Under the pieces are notes generated by a model. It was not told where the DNA came from. It saw only the letters and a list, made by a program, of their open reading frames with translations, and did no database searches. The position numbers and the translations under genes are program-made. A stretch of DNA of 64,000 bases from Gnetum montanum (taxonomy: Eukaryota; Streptophyta; Gnetopsida; Gnetales; Gnetaceae): contig MNCI01027436.1 of NCBI GenBank assembly GCA_015680685.1, forward strand, positions 311,973 to 375,972. The letters are read 5' to 3'. This document shows positions 43,345 through 54,807 of the stretch, piece by piece (positions within the stretch are counted from its first letter, which is position 1; every line of letters begins with the position of its first letter).

Positions 43345-46170
43345 ATGGCACAAAGACTGAAACATCCATAGGAAGGAGAACCCTCTCAACCAAGGAAGAA
43401 ATGGCCCAAAACTAGGCAACCCATGCAATAAGACCTTTTCATGAGGAGCCTAAAGTAGAATCTATTCAATAGATTCCAGAAGAAGAAGTGCTGACAGAAC
43501 AATCACAACGAAGGGAATTGCTAGGACCCATGCCAAGGCTTGAAGTCACTTTAACTCAAGCTTACCTTGACATCATCAAGTCCCAAGAGATTCAATGATC
43601 AGTTCTTCAAGAAATCAACTTTAGACCATTCCTAGAAAAAGCTCTAGCAGATGTCAAAACAGAACTACAAACCTCTGCCATGTGGCCAATTATCACATCT
43701 AGTGGGAAATGGTACATGGGAGAGACATATCTCTTCTGGAATAATAGAAGGCTAAGATCCATAGTAAAGATCAAGGATATTCAAGTGTTCTACTCAGTCA
43801 AAGCTATTACACAAACACTAGGGTTGCCTAACATTGGAACACAGTTGACAAAATTATTAACATACGGTAATCCTAAATCCAAATACAAGTGGACTTAGCA
43901 GTGCTATGGGGTTGATCGTAAGGAGTACAGTGTGCTCACACTAGCAAAGTGCATCTATTTCAAAATTGTGACCTATCACCTCAATTCAACAATGAGGCCA
44001 AGCAAGGTGACCACCTTTTCCACCTATGCATGCACCACTCTAAGTAGGAGATTTCTTGTAAACCTTTGACAATTCATCTATTTGGAGATTGAAAAGTGCT
44101 TCAAGGAAAATGAACATGGAAGGAAATCCCTGCCCTTTTCATGCCTCATCCAAAAACTCTAAAAAAGGGGCAATAATTTTTTGCTATGTCAACAACACAA
44201 TCAAACATGCTCCTTTGACCTCATGGTTTGAAATCATGAAGAAAAAGATGCCAACTATAACTCAAGAAGAGGAGAAATTGCCAACACGACCACCTACTCA
44301 AGAAACAACAGCCGAGGCCCCTGTAGCCATTGAGTGCTTGTACAAAATCCAAGGGTAGCTCTTGAGTGAGCAAGAGTAGCATGCAAGGATGAGTAGTATG
44401 GATCCATTTGTGTATAAATTAGCAATGAGTCACCTTAATGAGATGGCTCAAAAAATTAGCCAAATGGAAAGGGGTGAACCAATATTCTCTATCCAAAAAA
44501 CATAGTTGCCTGCAAGGTCTAATCCCAATGCTCAAGAGGTGACGGTGTCATTAACTCAACACCACTTATTCCCAAAAATATTTAGGAATGCTGCCATCTT
44601 TTTAGTGCATTTAGAGGAAGGTGAAGGGCCAATTTTCCTAGTGATGCAGCACCAAGGGCAAGAGACAGTGGCTAAAGGAGTTGCTGACCATGTCACCAAA
44701 GCACTCAATGCACCTATAATGTCTGTACCAAACATATCTACACTTTAAGATGTGCAGACATTCATAGGCATGGTTAGCAAAAACTTGAATGCAATCCAAC
44801 ATGAAGAATTATTGGATCGACTGGTGGGGACCGAGCAATCGATTCTAGATATCTTCAATTTTCTAAATAACATCATCACAACCTAGTTAGAGCTGCTAGA
44901 TGCAAGGGGCAAATGCATCATCTTGGAAGAACAACTTGAAATGGCTCAAGCACAAAATCAATGCTTGGCTATGGAGGTTGCCAAATTACATGCCCACCTT
45001 GTTGATCCTGCACTCCTTAGTCTAATAATAACTAGAGATGAAGCTTTCCAACAACTTCAAGAATGATTCAGGAAGGTTGAGGAGGAAGCAATAATGGCCA
45101 TCTTTAGCTAATCCATAGTAGAGGCAAAAATGTATTCAGTTCAGAAGGACTTAGCTCAAATGCACTAGGAGAACAAAAGTCTGACTACATAGAATCATTG
45201 CCTGCATAATGTTGATGCTCAAAAGGAACAAATGCAAGAATTTATTCATCAATAGTAGGAGTAGCTAGCCAAGGTGAATATAGAATTGAGAAAATTGACC
45301 ACAGAGAATCAAAATCTATCAATGGAAGAAGTTTGTGCCTTGCACCAGAAATTTGCTATCGAGATTACTCCCTAGAAGAATGAAGCTTTAAAGTTTGAAA
45401 GAGTTAAAAATCACTATAGAGGCCAGGTTGGCCTATAGAAGGAAGTTATTGAGAAGCACATCCAAATGGTGAAGGCAAAAATAAATGAAGCTCTCCAACA
45501 ACTCTAATAAGAAAAAGAAGTTTGGTAGCCCATCATTGATGGGATTGATGCCTACAACAAAGTAGAGATCTACCTAAAGGAGTTGTAGATAGAAGAAATG
45601 ATAGAGTACATGGAGTTGGCCAATCTTTGCTATGTAAACCTAGCTATGCTAATTGTTGGACAACTATAGATAGAGTTAAAGAAATAAGTGGCTAACTCAT
45701 ATTTGCTATATGAGACAAAGTTCAAGCACCATAAAGACACCAAGTAAAAGCTTGAGATTGCAAACGTTAAACTCAAAGTTCTCAAACCACGATTCACAGA
45801 TCAACGATCAATTGCTGAGAACCTAGCTAAAAGAATGAGTGATTACTAGGAGCTAAAGTATACAATTAGAGTGTTTGACATTGAACACAAATAATTTGCT
45901 GCCTAGTTTATCAATGCAAAGGAGCTATTTCCAGCAATCCCATGTCCTTGGGATGTGCCCATTTCAATCCACATTAGTGAAGCTACATGGATAGTGCATA
46001 ATCCTAGCAATAAGGAAGAGAAAATTAAAGCACTACTAGATGCTTTCCACCTCTCTCCAGAAGTTGCAATAGTAGCAGGACATCCATAACCACCTTGACC
46101 ACTGCACATGCATGAAGTTGATGAAGGTCCTTTAGAACTACAAGAGCCACCGCCACCTGGGACTATCTAA
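43345..46170 (+). pseudogene. Extra sense ORF of element D with long coiled coil
   Basis: It lies downstream of pol on the same strand, where Athila elements carry an env-like ORF. The first part (43680-43900) has SSGKWYMGETYLFWNNRRL and VFYSVKAITQTLGLPN, weakly like the putative plant transposon protein domain and like exon 4 of the antisense gene in element A. The part from about 44760 to 45900 reads as long heptad-type helices (LEEQLEMAQAQNQCLAMEVA, ELRKLTTENQNLS), broken by many TAG stops. It ends with PCPWDVPISI and EEKIKALLDAFHLSPEVAI. I see no signal peptide or membrane segment, so an envelope role is not supported. Element E keeps only a fragment of its start (about 51930). Confidence 0.6.
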
Positions 46171-46412
46171 TCTTCTCCATCAAACTTCACACCATCAAGG
46201 AACATGCTATCCAATTTTGAAGAGTCATGTCATGGTGTTCAATTTTATGTCATGAACACTACCATTTTTGTAATGTGTTGATCCATATACTCAGGCACTT
46301 CCTTGTTATCAAAATCAATTTGTTTTGTTTGTTAAAGGTTAGTCAATAATTTCATACCTTTCCAATTTTGTAAAAGAACTCGAGGACAAGTTTTTATTCA
46401 GTTGTGGGGATA

Positions 46413-47311
46413 TGATGAGTCACAATTTTATTGGCTGCATCGACAAGGCCTCATTGACTAGGCCTTGTCAATGAGACCCTGTCGATGCAATGTCTGTATT
46501 TTGACTATAAATACATGCCTACTAGCCACATTTATGGCAACAAGATTTCAGTAGTAGCAAAGCTCTTGTAGTTTATTCATTTGAGAGTTATAATTTTTCT
46601 CTTAAGTGCCTACAGCAAGAGTCATTGAGTGTATAGATCTTTATTCAAGCATTGTTGTACTTGAGCATGATAGTGTGTGCAGCAATAAAGACAAGCTTTA
46701 TAATAATTCTTGTCGCATTCTAGATAGATTAAATATTTTATTTATGCATTTAATGTTTTTACTTATTTATTAAATGTTTTAAATTATTTATTAAATGTTT
46801 TTTAGATATTAAGTTAATGAAGCAATTAAGTAGGACAACCAAAATAGATTAAGCACATAAGTACAACCACTTCAAGCATAACATGTATTCGCTTGGTAAT
46901 CTCGGTAGCATTATTGCTTGGTATGTGTAATAGTGTAGTGCTTGGTAACCCAGTAGTGGATACGTGGGTTTAGGATGTGTATAGAAAGTAGGCCCAGATG
47001 TTTATGTTAGGACTACTTAGATACTAATTAATTAGTTAAATTAAATTAGTTAAACCAATTACTTTATTTCTCTTTAAAACACCAAAATCATAAAATATAA
47101 AATGATAAAAATTAGATGCCTTAATTACACTTAACCATACCAGTGCACATCACAAGTGTAATTGGGAAGACAATGAACAACCTTAAGGCAAGATTTGCTT
47201 CCTAGAAGACTAGTGCACTGAAAACTATAAAGTCCACAAAATTCGATCAAATCGCATGTGAATGCTTTGTGATTTGTATGGTTGGGTACAAGGGTACCTC
47301 GTTGCTCGTCA
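46413..47311 (+). mobile_element. 3' LTR of element D
   Basis: It is preceded by GTTGTGGGGATA (polypurine tract) and begins TGATGAGTCAC. A 23-bp inverted repeat with two mismatches (46436-46458 and 46467-46489, 8-bp loop) lies 17 bp upstream of TATAAATA at 46506-46513. It ends CTCGTCA. Confidence 0.88.
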
Positions 47312-47316
47312 ACTAG
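47312..47316. repeat. Target site duplication of element D, right copy
   Basis: ACTAG here against GCTAG at 24069-24073. The intact 3' LTR of element E has GGCTAGTTTAGC at the corresponding place, so the right copy carries one substitution. Confidence 0.8.
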
Positions 47317-47600
47317 TTTAGCATTCATCTTTCTATTGTTAATTAGACCAAATAATAAATTTATTTATTATCATTAGGAGTAGTATAAAGCTACAACAAC
47401 ATCAACCATCATATGCCTCACATTGGACTATAAACCATATATGACAAAGCTACCACCAGTCCAAGTGGAAAGATGTTGAACTATAATCACTGCTTAAAGA
47501 TCTAGATGCATAGCTAGTTCCATCCATGGAATTCAATCAAGTTGCACGTGAACACTTGTAATTCATATGGTTAGGCATAGGGGATGCCTGTCACTCATCA
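47317..47600 (+). mobile_element. 5' LTR of element E, second part
   Basis: It continues the LTR interrupted at 24073 and aligns with 53150-53431 (TTATTATCATTAGGAGTAG, AAGCTACAACAACATCAACC). It ends TCACTCATCA before the PBS at 47602 (TGGCACCATAATCTAGG), a more decayed tRNA-Asp-type site. Confidence 0.85.
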
Positions 47601-47725
47601 TTGGCACCATAATCTAGGATGGTGTTAGTTATCTAAATTAGTTATATTTTACATAATTACTGTAAAGGTATTAACAATTTATCTTTTAGAAAATTTTAAA
47701 ATTTAAAGTCACACACAATAAAACC

Positions 47726-49850
47726 ATGTCTTCTTCACATAGGACCCATAACATATCATATGATGAAAACACTCAAAGGAGAAATGATAGGTTTTATATT
47801 AAAGAGAATTGGAGTGAACAACCACAAGCAAGGATTTCATATGCTCATTTTTACCCTTACTACACATAAGGACTATGTTTAATTGGTACAGATAATCCTA
47901 GAGAAGATGGAGAAATTCTTAGAACAAGGAGGGCCTCAAGCCCTAGGACCTTCTCTAAACCTAGAAAAGATTGATTAAGGGACCATGGAGGAAGATATAG
48001 GAGCCATGATAATTCTCCTTGTTCCTCATCTTCGTCTTCCTCTTCAACATCTAGTTTTGACAAAGATGAATGTAGGTATATAGGTAGAGCTCTGCTATGG
48101 GGTCAAGATAAAGATAGAAATTGAACCTAAAGGCAAAATTAAAGACATCAAAATGAGCATAAACAAGATCATCACAATCAAATGAATGGAAATATAGATT
48201 ATCACCATAACATGTTTGATATAGATGAACCCTGGTTAATCACTATGGACCTGACACAAATTTGGAAGGCAATTCAAACACCCCAAAGGCATCAAAGGGA
48301 TAGCTGCATCAAATGGCTTGATATGGAAAACATTACTAAATTTAGGGGAGGCTACAATTATGATTCACAACATCAATTACAAGCTTTCCATGATACTTGC
48401 GCCTTGCAAAACATTGAACACAAGTGGAAAAAGCTTAAGCTCTTTCTTAGGATACTAATAGATGAAGCTAAAAATTGGTATAGATCATTAGAAGCTAATT
48501 CCATTCACTAATGGTTCACAATGCTTGAACTCTTTAATGAAAAATACCAAACTTATGCGAGAGTGTCCAACCTAAGAAAATAAATCTAAGGATGGAAGCA
48601 AGAAAAACATGAATCCTTGAATGTGGCCTTGGATAGATACTATTATCTATTACATAGATGTCTAGGTTATGATTTTTCTCAAAAAGAGCAACTTTTCCAC
48701 ATCATAGATGGTCTTTGTAATAAAACTAGGGAGACCCTTTGGGATTTATTCCCAAGGTCAGTTATACAAACTAAAAGTCCATCAGATACAAAGGGTAGTT
48801 ATGTGGGTAGCAAAAGAAGGAGGAGAGTTATGTAAATGAGAGAATTTAGAGGAATATAACTAGGATCCAACTTTTCAAAAGAAGAGGATCCATATCTATG
48901 ATGAGTTAAAAGAGGTAGCTCTTGATGAGATGATTTCACAACAAACCTTGCCAATACAAAATTTTATCGATAAGCTTAAAGCAAGGATAGATAAGATGTG
49001 GGATTTGATGAATAAAAAAGTTACGACTTATGTCAAAACCATAGAGAAGAGAGTAATAGAACAAAAATTAAATGATCAAAACAAGAAGAGGAAAAAAATG
49101 AAGAAACAACTAGGAACACTTATTGGTAAAAAGGGAAAATAGCTATAGAAGAAAAGGCTATAGACTCAACCATAGAAGAGGATGATGGATGTGACATCTA
49201 TCTATATGTCCATCCAAAGGGCTATTGCCCAGTTATGTTACATCTACATGAGTATTGGACCTTTGCTTTGAATCCCAAGTTCGTACAAAAGTAAATTCCT
49301 AGGAAATTAACTTACTCACAAGGTAATTATAGATAGTCCTACAACCAACTGTACTATCCTAGTGGAACTTCTTATCAGCCTCAAAGCTACTATCAACCGC
49401 AATGGCAAAACCCACAGTCATGGAGAAGACCATCATTAAACCAGCACTACCCTTACTGGCAATTGAAACCATATAGATATTATATTCAACAACTTGTTTC
49501 CTCAACTAATTCTACTTCCTCTACCTCAAATCACTACTACCACTCTCTAGAATATCATTAACCTGCAACATCTTGTAAAGGATCACCACCTCACACCTCT
49601 CATCCTCCATCATATTCTCAATATTCTCATACTTTCCTTCATTACATGTCACTGCTAACATAGGAAGGTTTAGCACCACAACATCAATGTAAAAATGCCA
49701 CTTGTGTTATGAACATACACAAAAATGATAATGCTAGTAGATCTCAACCACAACCTCAAAAACATCCTTTCTTTAGGATAGTTCCCACGTGTGAGCACAA
49801 AACTTCTAGATATTCTGGCACATCAAAACTAGCATAAGGCCAATTTGGTG
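47726..49850 (+). pseudogene. gag of element E
   Basis: ATG at 47726 opens MSSSHRTHNISYDENTQRR in line with gag of D. The capsid core from 48182 contains WLDMENITKFRGGYN, QLQAFHDTCALQNIEHKWKK and EQLFHIIDGLCNKT. A Lys-rich helical segment follows (48930-49140), then a decayed knuckle CDIYLYVHPKGYCP (one Cys lost) and a Gln/Tyr/Ser-rich tail. It is better preserved than in D but with several stops and one or more frame changes. Gag forms the particle in this family; this copy is inactive. Confidence 0.8.
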
Positions 49851-52436
49851 TAATAGCCTTCCTCTTCGAAACAATGTCTCTTGGTCATACATAAAAGCCA
49901 ATAATCATCACCACTTCAACATAAGACATAAAAGATAAAGTTATCACTGTGGAGAGACAGAAACTTCCATGCATCACTAATAATGATAAAGGATACAATT
50001 GTGGGTTGGAGGTTTGAAATGTTAACACAACCCCTATATTGACCTACCATAAAGTTTAGAAACAAGTGTGTGAGCAAGAACTAGTCTACGCAATAGCCAT
50101 TAAACTAGAAGGCACCTAGTGGCTTGGAAATAAGAGTGTAAAACTGTTTTAAAATGCATGAAAGCAACCAATCCACTTATTAGCTCTTGTCCCACCTTTA
50201 TTCTTAGTCGTGGGAGAGATGCCCCATTCTAAATCAAGAACTAATAAGTGTTTTTCACTTCTTCTTTTTTTTTACAATTTCTTTTATCATTTTCCTATTT
50301 CTTCCAAAATTTTTCAATTCTTCATATGTTTTCCATTTCTTAATATTTTTATTTTCTTTATATTTTTCTCTTTTCTTGAGTCATTTTCTTTATGTTTTAT
50401 GAATGTCTTTTATGTTTTTGTCAATAATATTGCCAATCATGATGTAGAAGTCAACACTATGCGTTGGGTTTTTGTGGTATGTTATCAAGATGATTAGGTA
50501 TGTAATTGTGTAAGGCAATGAGACCATCTCATCCACCCCTCTAGTTCTTTGAATAAAAGGTCTTTGTCATGAAAGCAATTTGGTTCTTCTTTCATGAAAC
50601 TAAAATTCATTAATGATCATTGTACCTTAAAGAAAGAGGAAAAGACCAAGTGGGAATGGCAAAGGGTGTGACCTTAAGGGTACTTGTTGGGTTCTCTTTT
50701 GGACTTCCTTAGTGTGGTGTATGACTCCTCTAGGAATGTATCATCACTTCTTTGTCAACCAATAAATAGGAAGCTATGTCTTTGCATGGTGTGGTTCCCA
50801 TTTCAAAATATATATAATTAAAAAATATTATAAAATGCAAAAAATAATAATAATGGAAATTTAAAGCACATCCCTTAGACATAATAATGGACTACAAGCA
50901 TTGGTTATGGCACTGGAAAGACATGTTACCCATGCTTGAAGGTGTCCCTCTAACTAAGGCCCTTCCTTCCTCCTTCTCTTTTTGGAGTGATGATTTTTCT
51001 TGGTGGTGGTTGTGGACTCATGATGGTCAGCAAGAAGGAACACATTAATGCAAGGTCACTGTAAATGGTATGGACTTAGTTTGAAACTTGGGTAGATAGG
51101 TATGCTAGTCATTTTAATCACACTTGACACAAGAACCTATTATGGACATGGTAAAGCACCTTACATCCCCATCTCTGCAATTTCTTCTTATCCCATTATT
51201 CACCTCACTGCTGCATGCAATTATGAGCCCAATGGTTTTATGTAGTATGATACAACATCCCAACCAAGGTAGTTGTGTGTTTTTCAGAATAAAGGCATGG
51301 TCTACATTTGACTTCTAGGTTGCCCATGGACATCTATAAAAGTGGTTATGCAAGGGCATCATGGTAGGAGACTACTTTGGGGAGGACCCACTTGCATAAC
51401 TTTTGTTTATCATGGCTTTAAACTAATCTTCACACCTTCCCAAATATCATTGATGGTTTCTTTAAATTTATGCATTATTTTGGGACTATTTCTCATCAAT
51501 TTTTATTAATTTTTCCTACTTTTCTATTTCCATATCCTTCAAATTCAAAAAAAAATAAAAATAAAGAAAGAGAAATTCTTGGTCATCTTTTGCATTAAGA
51601 CCTTTAGTTTTAATTGTTAAAAAGCTTGTGCACTTTCGAAGTTACACTAATTAGTCATGAGGGCTAAGGATGTTCAATTTGAATTTTTTGAAATTTTTCT
51701 AAACATCCTATTTTTGAACATTGTGTGGTAACTAATAGTAATTGATCAAAATAATGTGAAGAGCTTGATGATTTTAGTTGCCTCATAGCCTTGGGAATAA
51801 TATGTTGTCATCACCTTGTGCTTAAAATGTTAACATCTTTTGATCTAAGTTAAGTAAGGGATCAAAAAAGGGTTAATTATTAAGGAAATTTACCAAAACT
51901 TATGTTGATCTTTTGATGATTGCAGGTGATGCTAAAAAGAAACATCTAAGGAAGAAGGTCTTTTGCCAAGCACAAAAATGAAGCCAAGAAAGAGACAATG
52001 GAGGATATGCCCATGGACAAATAATAGCACATACAGGATAATAACTAAAACATCACATGATTATTAGATCCATGGGACAATGAGAAAAAATTTTAGTCCA
52101 CCTTTCAAGAATGTTCTACATAATTAGGGAGACATCAACATAACAATCAAGATTGGAAGTTTTCCATTGCTAGCGGCAACCAGAAGATTCATCTTCAACG
52201 GATATTTGAAGACCTCTGCAAATTTTGTAAACTTCAATGTCTATCCAATCTTTTTGTCATTTTGTCATTTTGTCATTTTGTAATGCATCCACTTGAATAA
52301 AATTTTGTAATGTGACACTCAGAGTCAGACAATAGTTAGTGTTAGTCAATAATCCCATCATTCCTAATTTTTTGTAAACAAAACTTAGTCCTATCCTATT
52401 AACTTGAGGATGAGTTTTTAGTCAATCATGGGAATA
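49851..52436 (+). other. Pol-deleted 3' region of element E
   Basis: About 49860-50170 matches the end of the protease region of D (GAAGGCACCTAGTGGCTTGG in E, GAGGGCACCTAGTGGTTGAT in D). At about 50.2 kb it switches to sequence matching D near 41.25 kb (GGGAGAGATG). The untranslated block at 50780-50960 is shared with D. A fragment at 51920-51960 (TTGCAG then GTGATGCTAAAAAGAAACAT) matches the start of D's extra ORF. A short TTTTGTCATT tandem is at 52250-52285. Confidence 0.7.
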
Positions 52437-53431
52437 TGACAAAGCATCAGTTGGCTAAGATATCATTGATGCTATGTCGTAGACGCTACATCGCATTTGT
52501 GTTGTAGCATCCTTGTCAATGCATCTTAGTTGGATGCTACATTGCATATGCAATGTCGTAGATGTGATATTGCAACTGCATCAATGGGTTCCCATTGATG
52601 CAACCTCATTGACATGATCCCATCGATGCATGTGTTATCGCATTGACGCGTACATGTTGACGCAGTGTCTATTTTTGCTTATAAATACATGTGCTCCTGC
52701 TATGTATTGGCATTCTTTTATCAATAGAGTAGTTGAACCCTTGTAGTTTTATTTAGTAGTCTTAGAGAATAGTCAATGAGTGCCCGTGGTGTGGATTTGA
52801 GTCAGTTGTACGACATCTTATTCAAGTGGCAATGTACTTGGACACATTCCATGAACAACAACAAGATTGAGATTGATTCCTATTCATTGCAACACTTTGA
52901 CTTAGATTAAATTTACTTTAATGCACTTTAAATTTATGTACATAGTTAATATTTACATTTCCATGCACATTAATCAATTAGCTAAATGAGTGCAACTAGT
53001 TTTGAGCATAAACACGTATTTGCTTGGTAATCCTAGTAGCATTATTGCTTGGTTCATCTAGTAGCAAAATGCTTGGTAATTCTAGTAGTGGATATGTGAG
53101 TTCAGGATGTGTATGCTAAGCTAGGAATGAACATTCATCAACCATAGGCTAGTTTAGCATTTATCTTCCTATTGTTAGTTAAACTAAATAATAATTTTTT
53201 TTATTATCATTAGGAGTAGCATAAAGCTGCAACAACATCAACCATTGTATGCCTCACTTTGGACTAAATCATATATGATAAAGCTATCACTAGTTCAAGT
53301 GGGAAGATAGTGAACTACGATCAATACGTAATGATCTAAATGCATAACTAGTCCCATCCACGAAATTTGATTAGGTTGTGCGTGAATGCTTGTAATTATG
53401 GTTGGGCGTAAGGGGTACCTACCACTCATCA
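52437..53431 (+). mobile_element. 3' LTR of element E
   Basis: It begins TGACAAAGCATCAG after ATGGGAATA and ends ACCACTCATCA. TATAAATA is at about 52680, preceded by GATGCTACATNGCA and CATTGATGC words. It aligns with both halves of the 5' LTR. Confidence 0.87.
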
Positions 53432-54480
53432 GAATCCATAATTTGGAGCTTCCAAATTAAGTATTGTACCTTAGGTTAACACCTCATTGTTATGTTTAGT
53501 GTAATGAGACAATGAGCTAACCTCTTGCTAGTTTGAGTTACACTTGAGGCATCATTATATTCCTTTGTAATTCTTCTAAAGTATTGTGGTGACTATATGT
53601 CTTAGGGTACTTAGATATCATTTCAAGTTCCAATAAATGCCTTCAAGAGAATAGAGCCCACAACTTATCACATCTAAGCTATATGTACATTAAGAAAAAT
53701 CATATGATACCAAATGGTTTATTATTTATTGGAATCCACAAGTAAGATAAATCTTTAAACATGTTTGCAATATAAAAATTCTAAAATCATTACCAAAGCT
53801 CCAAGATTTTCAAATATGTTTAATGATAATTGATCTTGAAAATAAAAATATTCTTTTAAAAAAAGTAAATTAGAAAGGTCATACCGATAATAGCTATCTA
53901 TTTTTATGTTTTCCTTTTAAAATGTATTCGTGAAATTGAAATATTTATTTACATTCATTGAGACCCATTGGACTAGTTCTAGACTTCCTTGTACAAAGTT
54001 TTTGTTAAATTATAACTTAGTGCCTCATAAGCAACTCCTTGCCTAAGAAGGTAATGAGCTAACCACTCAAACAACTTATCATTAGCACTACTTATTAGAA
54101 TCAAACTTGTAATTTGGTGTTACTAGGCCAAGAACCTTACGACGAGGTGTTATACGACTAGGTTAACACCTCATTATTAGTAAAATTATTCTAATAACTT
54201 TTATCATTTATAATTTTTTTAATTAATTAATTTATTAAAACTACGAACACTTATCCTTTAAAGATTACGCTTTACCTTTGCACGTTTGTTTTACCCCATT
54301 TTCTAGGACGGGTCCTCAAACAGCAAGATGACATGACATTAGCACATATGTATTGTTAATGCTGATACACCCCATCACGGACATCATCATCGGCATGTAT
54401 CATCCGCATGAAAAACAACGTACGTGATTTGACCGTAGGCATAGGGAAACTCCTAAATCCTCTTATATCAAAACGGGCAG
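53432..54480. other. Intergenic flank between element E and the host gene
   Basis: No gene seen. TAGGTTAACACCTCATT occurs at 53472 and again at 54159 in direct orientation, 687 bp apart. Each end also carries inverted AATGAGCTAACC words, so a small relic element is possible. GTTTAGTGTAATGAGA at 53493 recurs at 23195 on the other side of element E. From about 54300 the sequence becomes less repetitive. Confidence 0.45.
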
Positions 54481-54517
54481 CAGGTCATTGCCAATGTAGC
54501 TGAGGAGATCGGACCCC

Positions 54518-54524
54518 ATATAAA
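54518..54524 (+). promoter_or_regulatory. Candidate TATA box of the NOM1 gene
   Basis: TATAAAC lies 290 bp before the start codon, with CCAAT at 54491. A strong donor TCAA|GTAAGT at 54564/54565 and an acceptor CCACAG near 54700 suggest a 5'UTR intron. Transcription start near 54550 is inferred. Confidence 0.5.
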
Positions 54525-54807
54525 CTGCTCCGGCTGAGTTACCCTGCAATTCTTCCCTCATCAAGTAAGTTTCCCCAACTCTTTCAAAACCTGGTTTAGA
54601 TTAATGGAGTACCATTGCTTCTTTGCCAATGAGCACCTGTGAAATACTGTACTCTTTTTGTGGCATGCCGCAATTGCAATCTGCGAACCGCAGTCCACAG
54701 TAGCTGACGGAGCAAGGGAAAAAATTTCCTGGATTTAATGAAGTAGATGATATACCTTCAAAAGTATTTACCGGATTTCGACTTTGAACAAATCAGCAAA
54801 CAGAGAT

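Larger units (their letters stand above)
24074..47311 (+). mobile_element. Element D: Athila-like retrotransposon, split by element C
   Basis: LTRs are 24074-24977 and 46413-47311, both beginning TGATGAG and ending CTCATCA or CTCGTCA. The target duplication is GCTAG (24069-24073) and ACTAG (47312-47316), with one substitution. The body has a tRNA-Asp-type PBS, gag, then element C, then protease-RT-RNase H-integrase, non-coding spacer and an extra coiled-coil ORF. The PBS type and the FMDD-type RT motif fit Athila. LTRs differ at roughly one base in five or six in a sampled 50-bp stretch, so the insertion is old. Confidence 0.87.
23313..53431 (+). mobile_element. Element E: Athila-like retrotransposon with deleted pol, split by element D
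   Basis: The 5' LTR is in two parts (23313-24073 and 47317-47600). It is followed by a tRNA-Asp-type PBS, gag (47726 to about 49850), a small protease-region remnant, then 3' non-coding sequence and the 3' LTR (52437-53431). RT, RNase H and integrase are absent: sequence homologous to D near 38.2 kb jumps at about 50.2 kb to sequence homologous to D near 41.25 kb. No clear target duplication is seen (AAACT left, GAATC right). Confidence 0.82.

Noticed and set aside
43345-46170. Envelope gene in element D
   Set aside because: The position fits, but the reading shows coiled coil and no signal peptide or transmembrane segment.
52250-52290. TTTTGTCATT tandem as regulatory element
   Set aside because: Only three short copies; it looks like ordinary microsatellite slippage.
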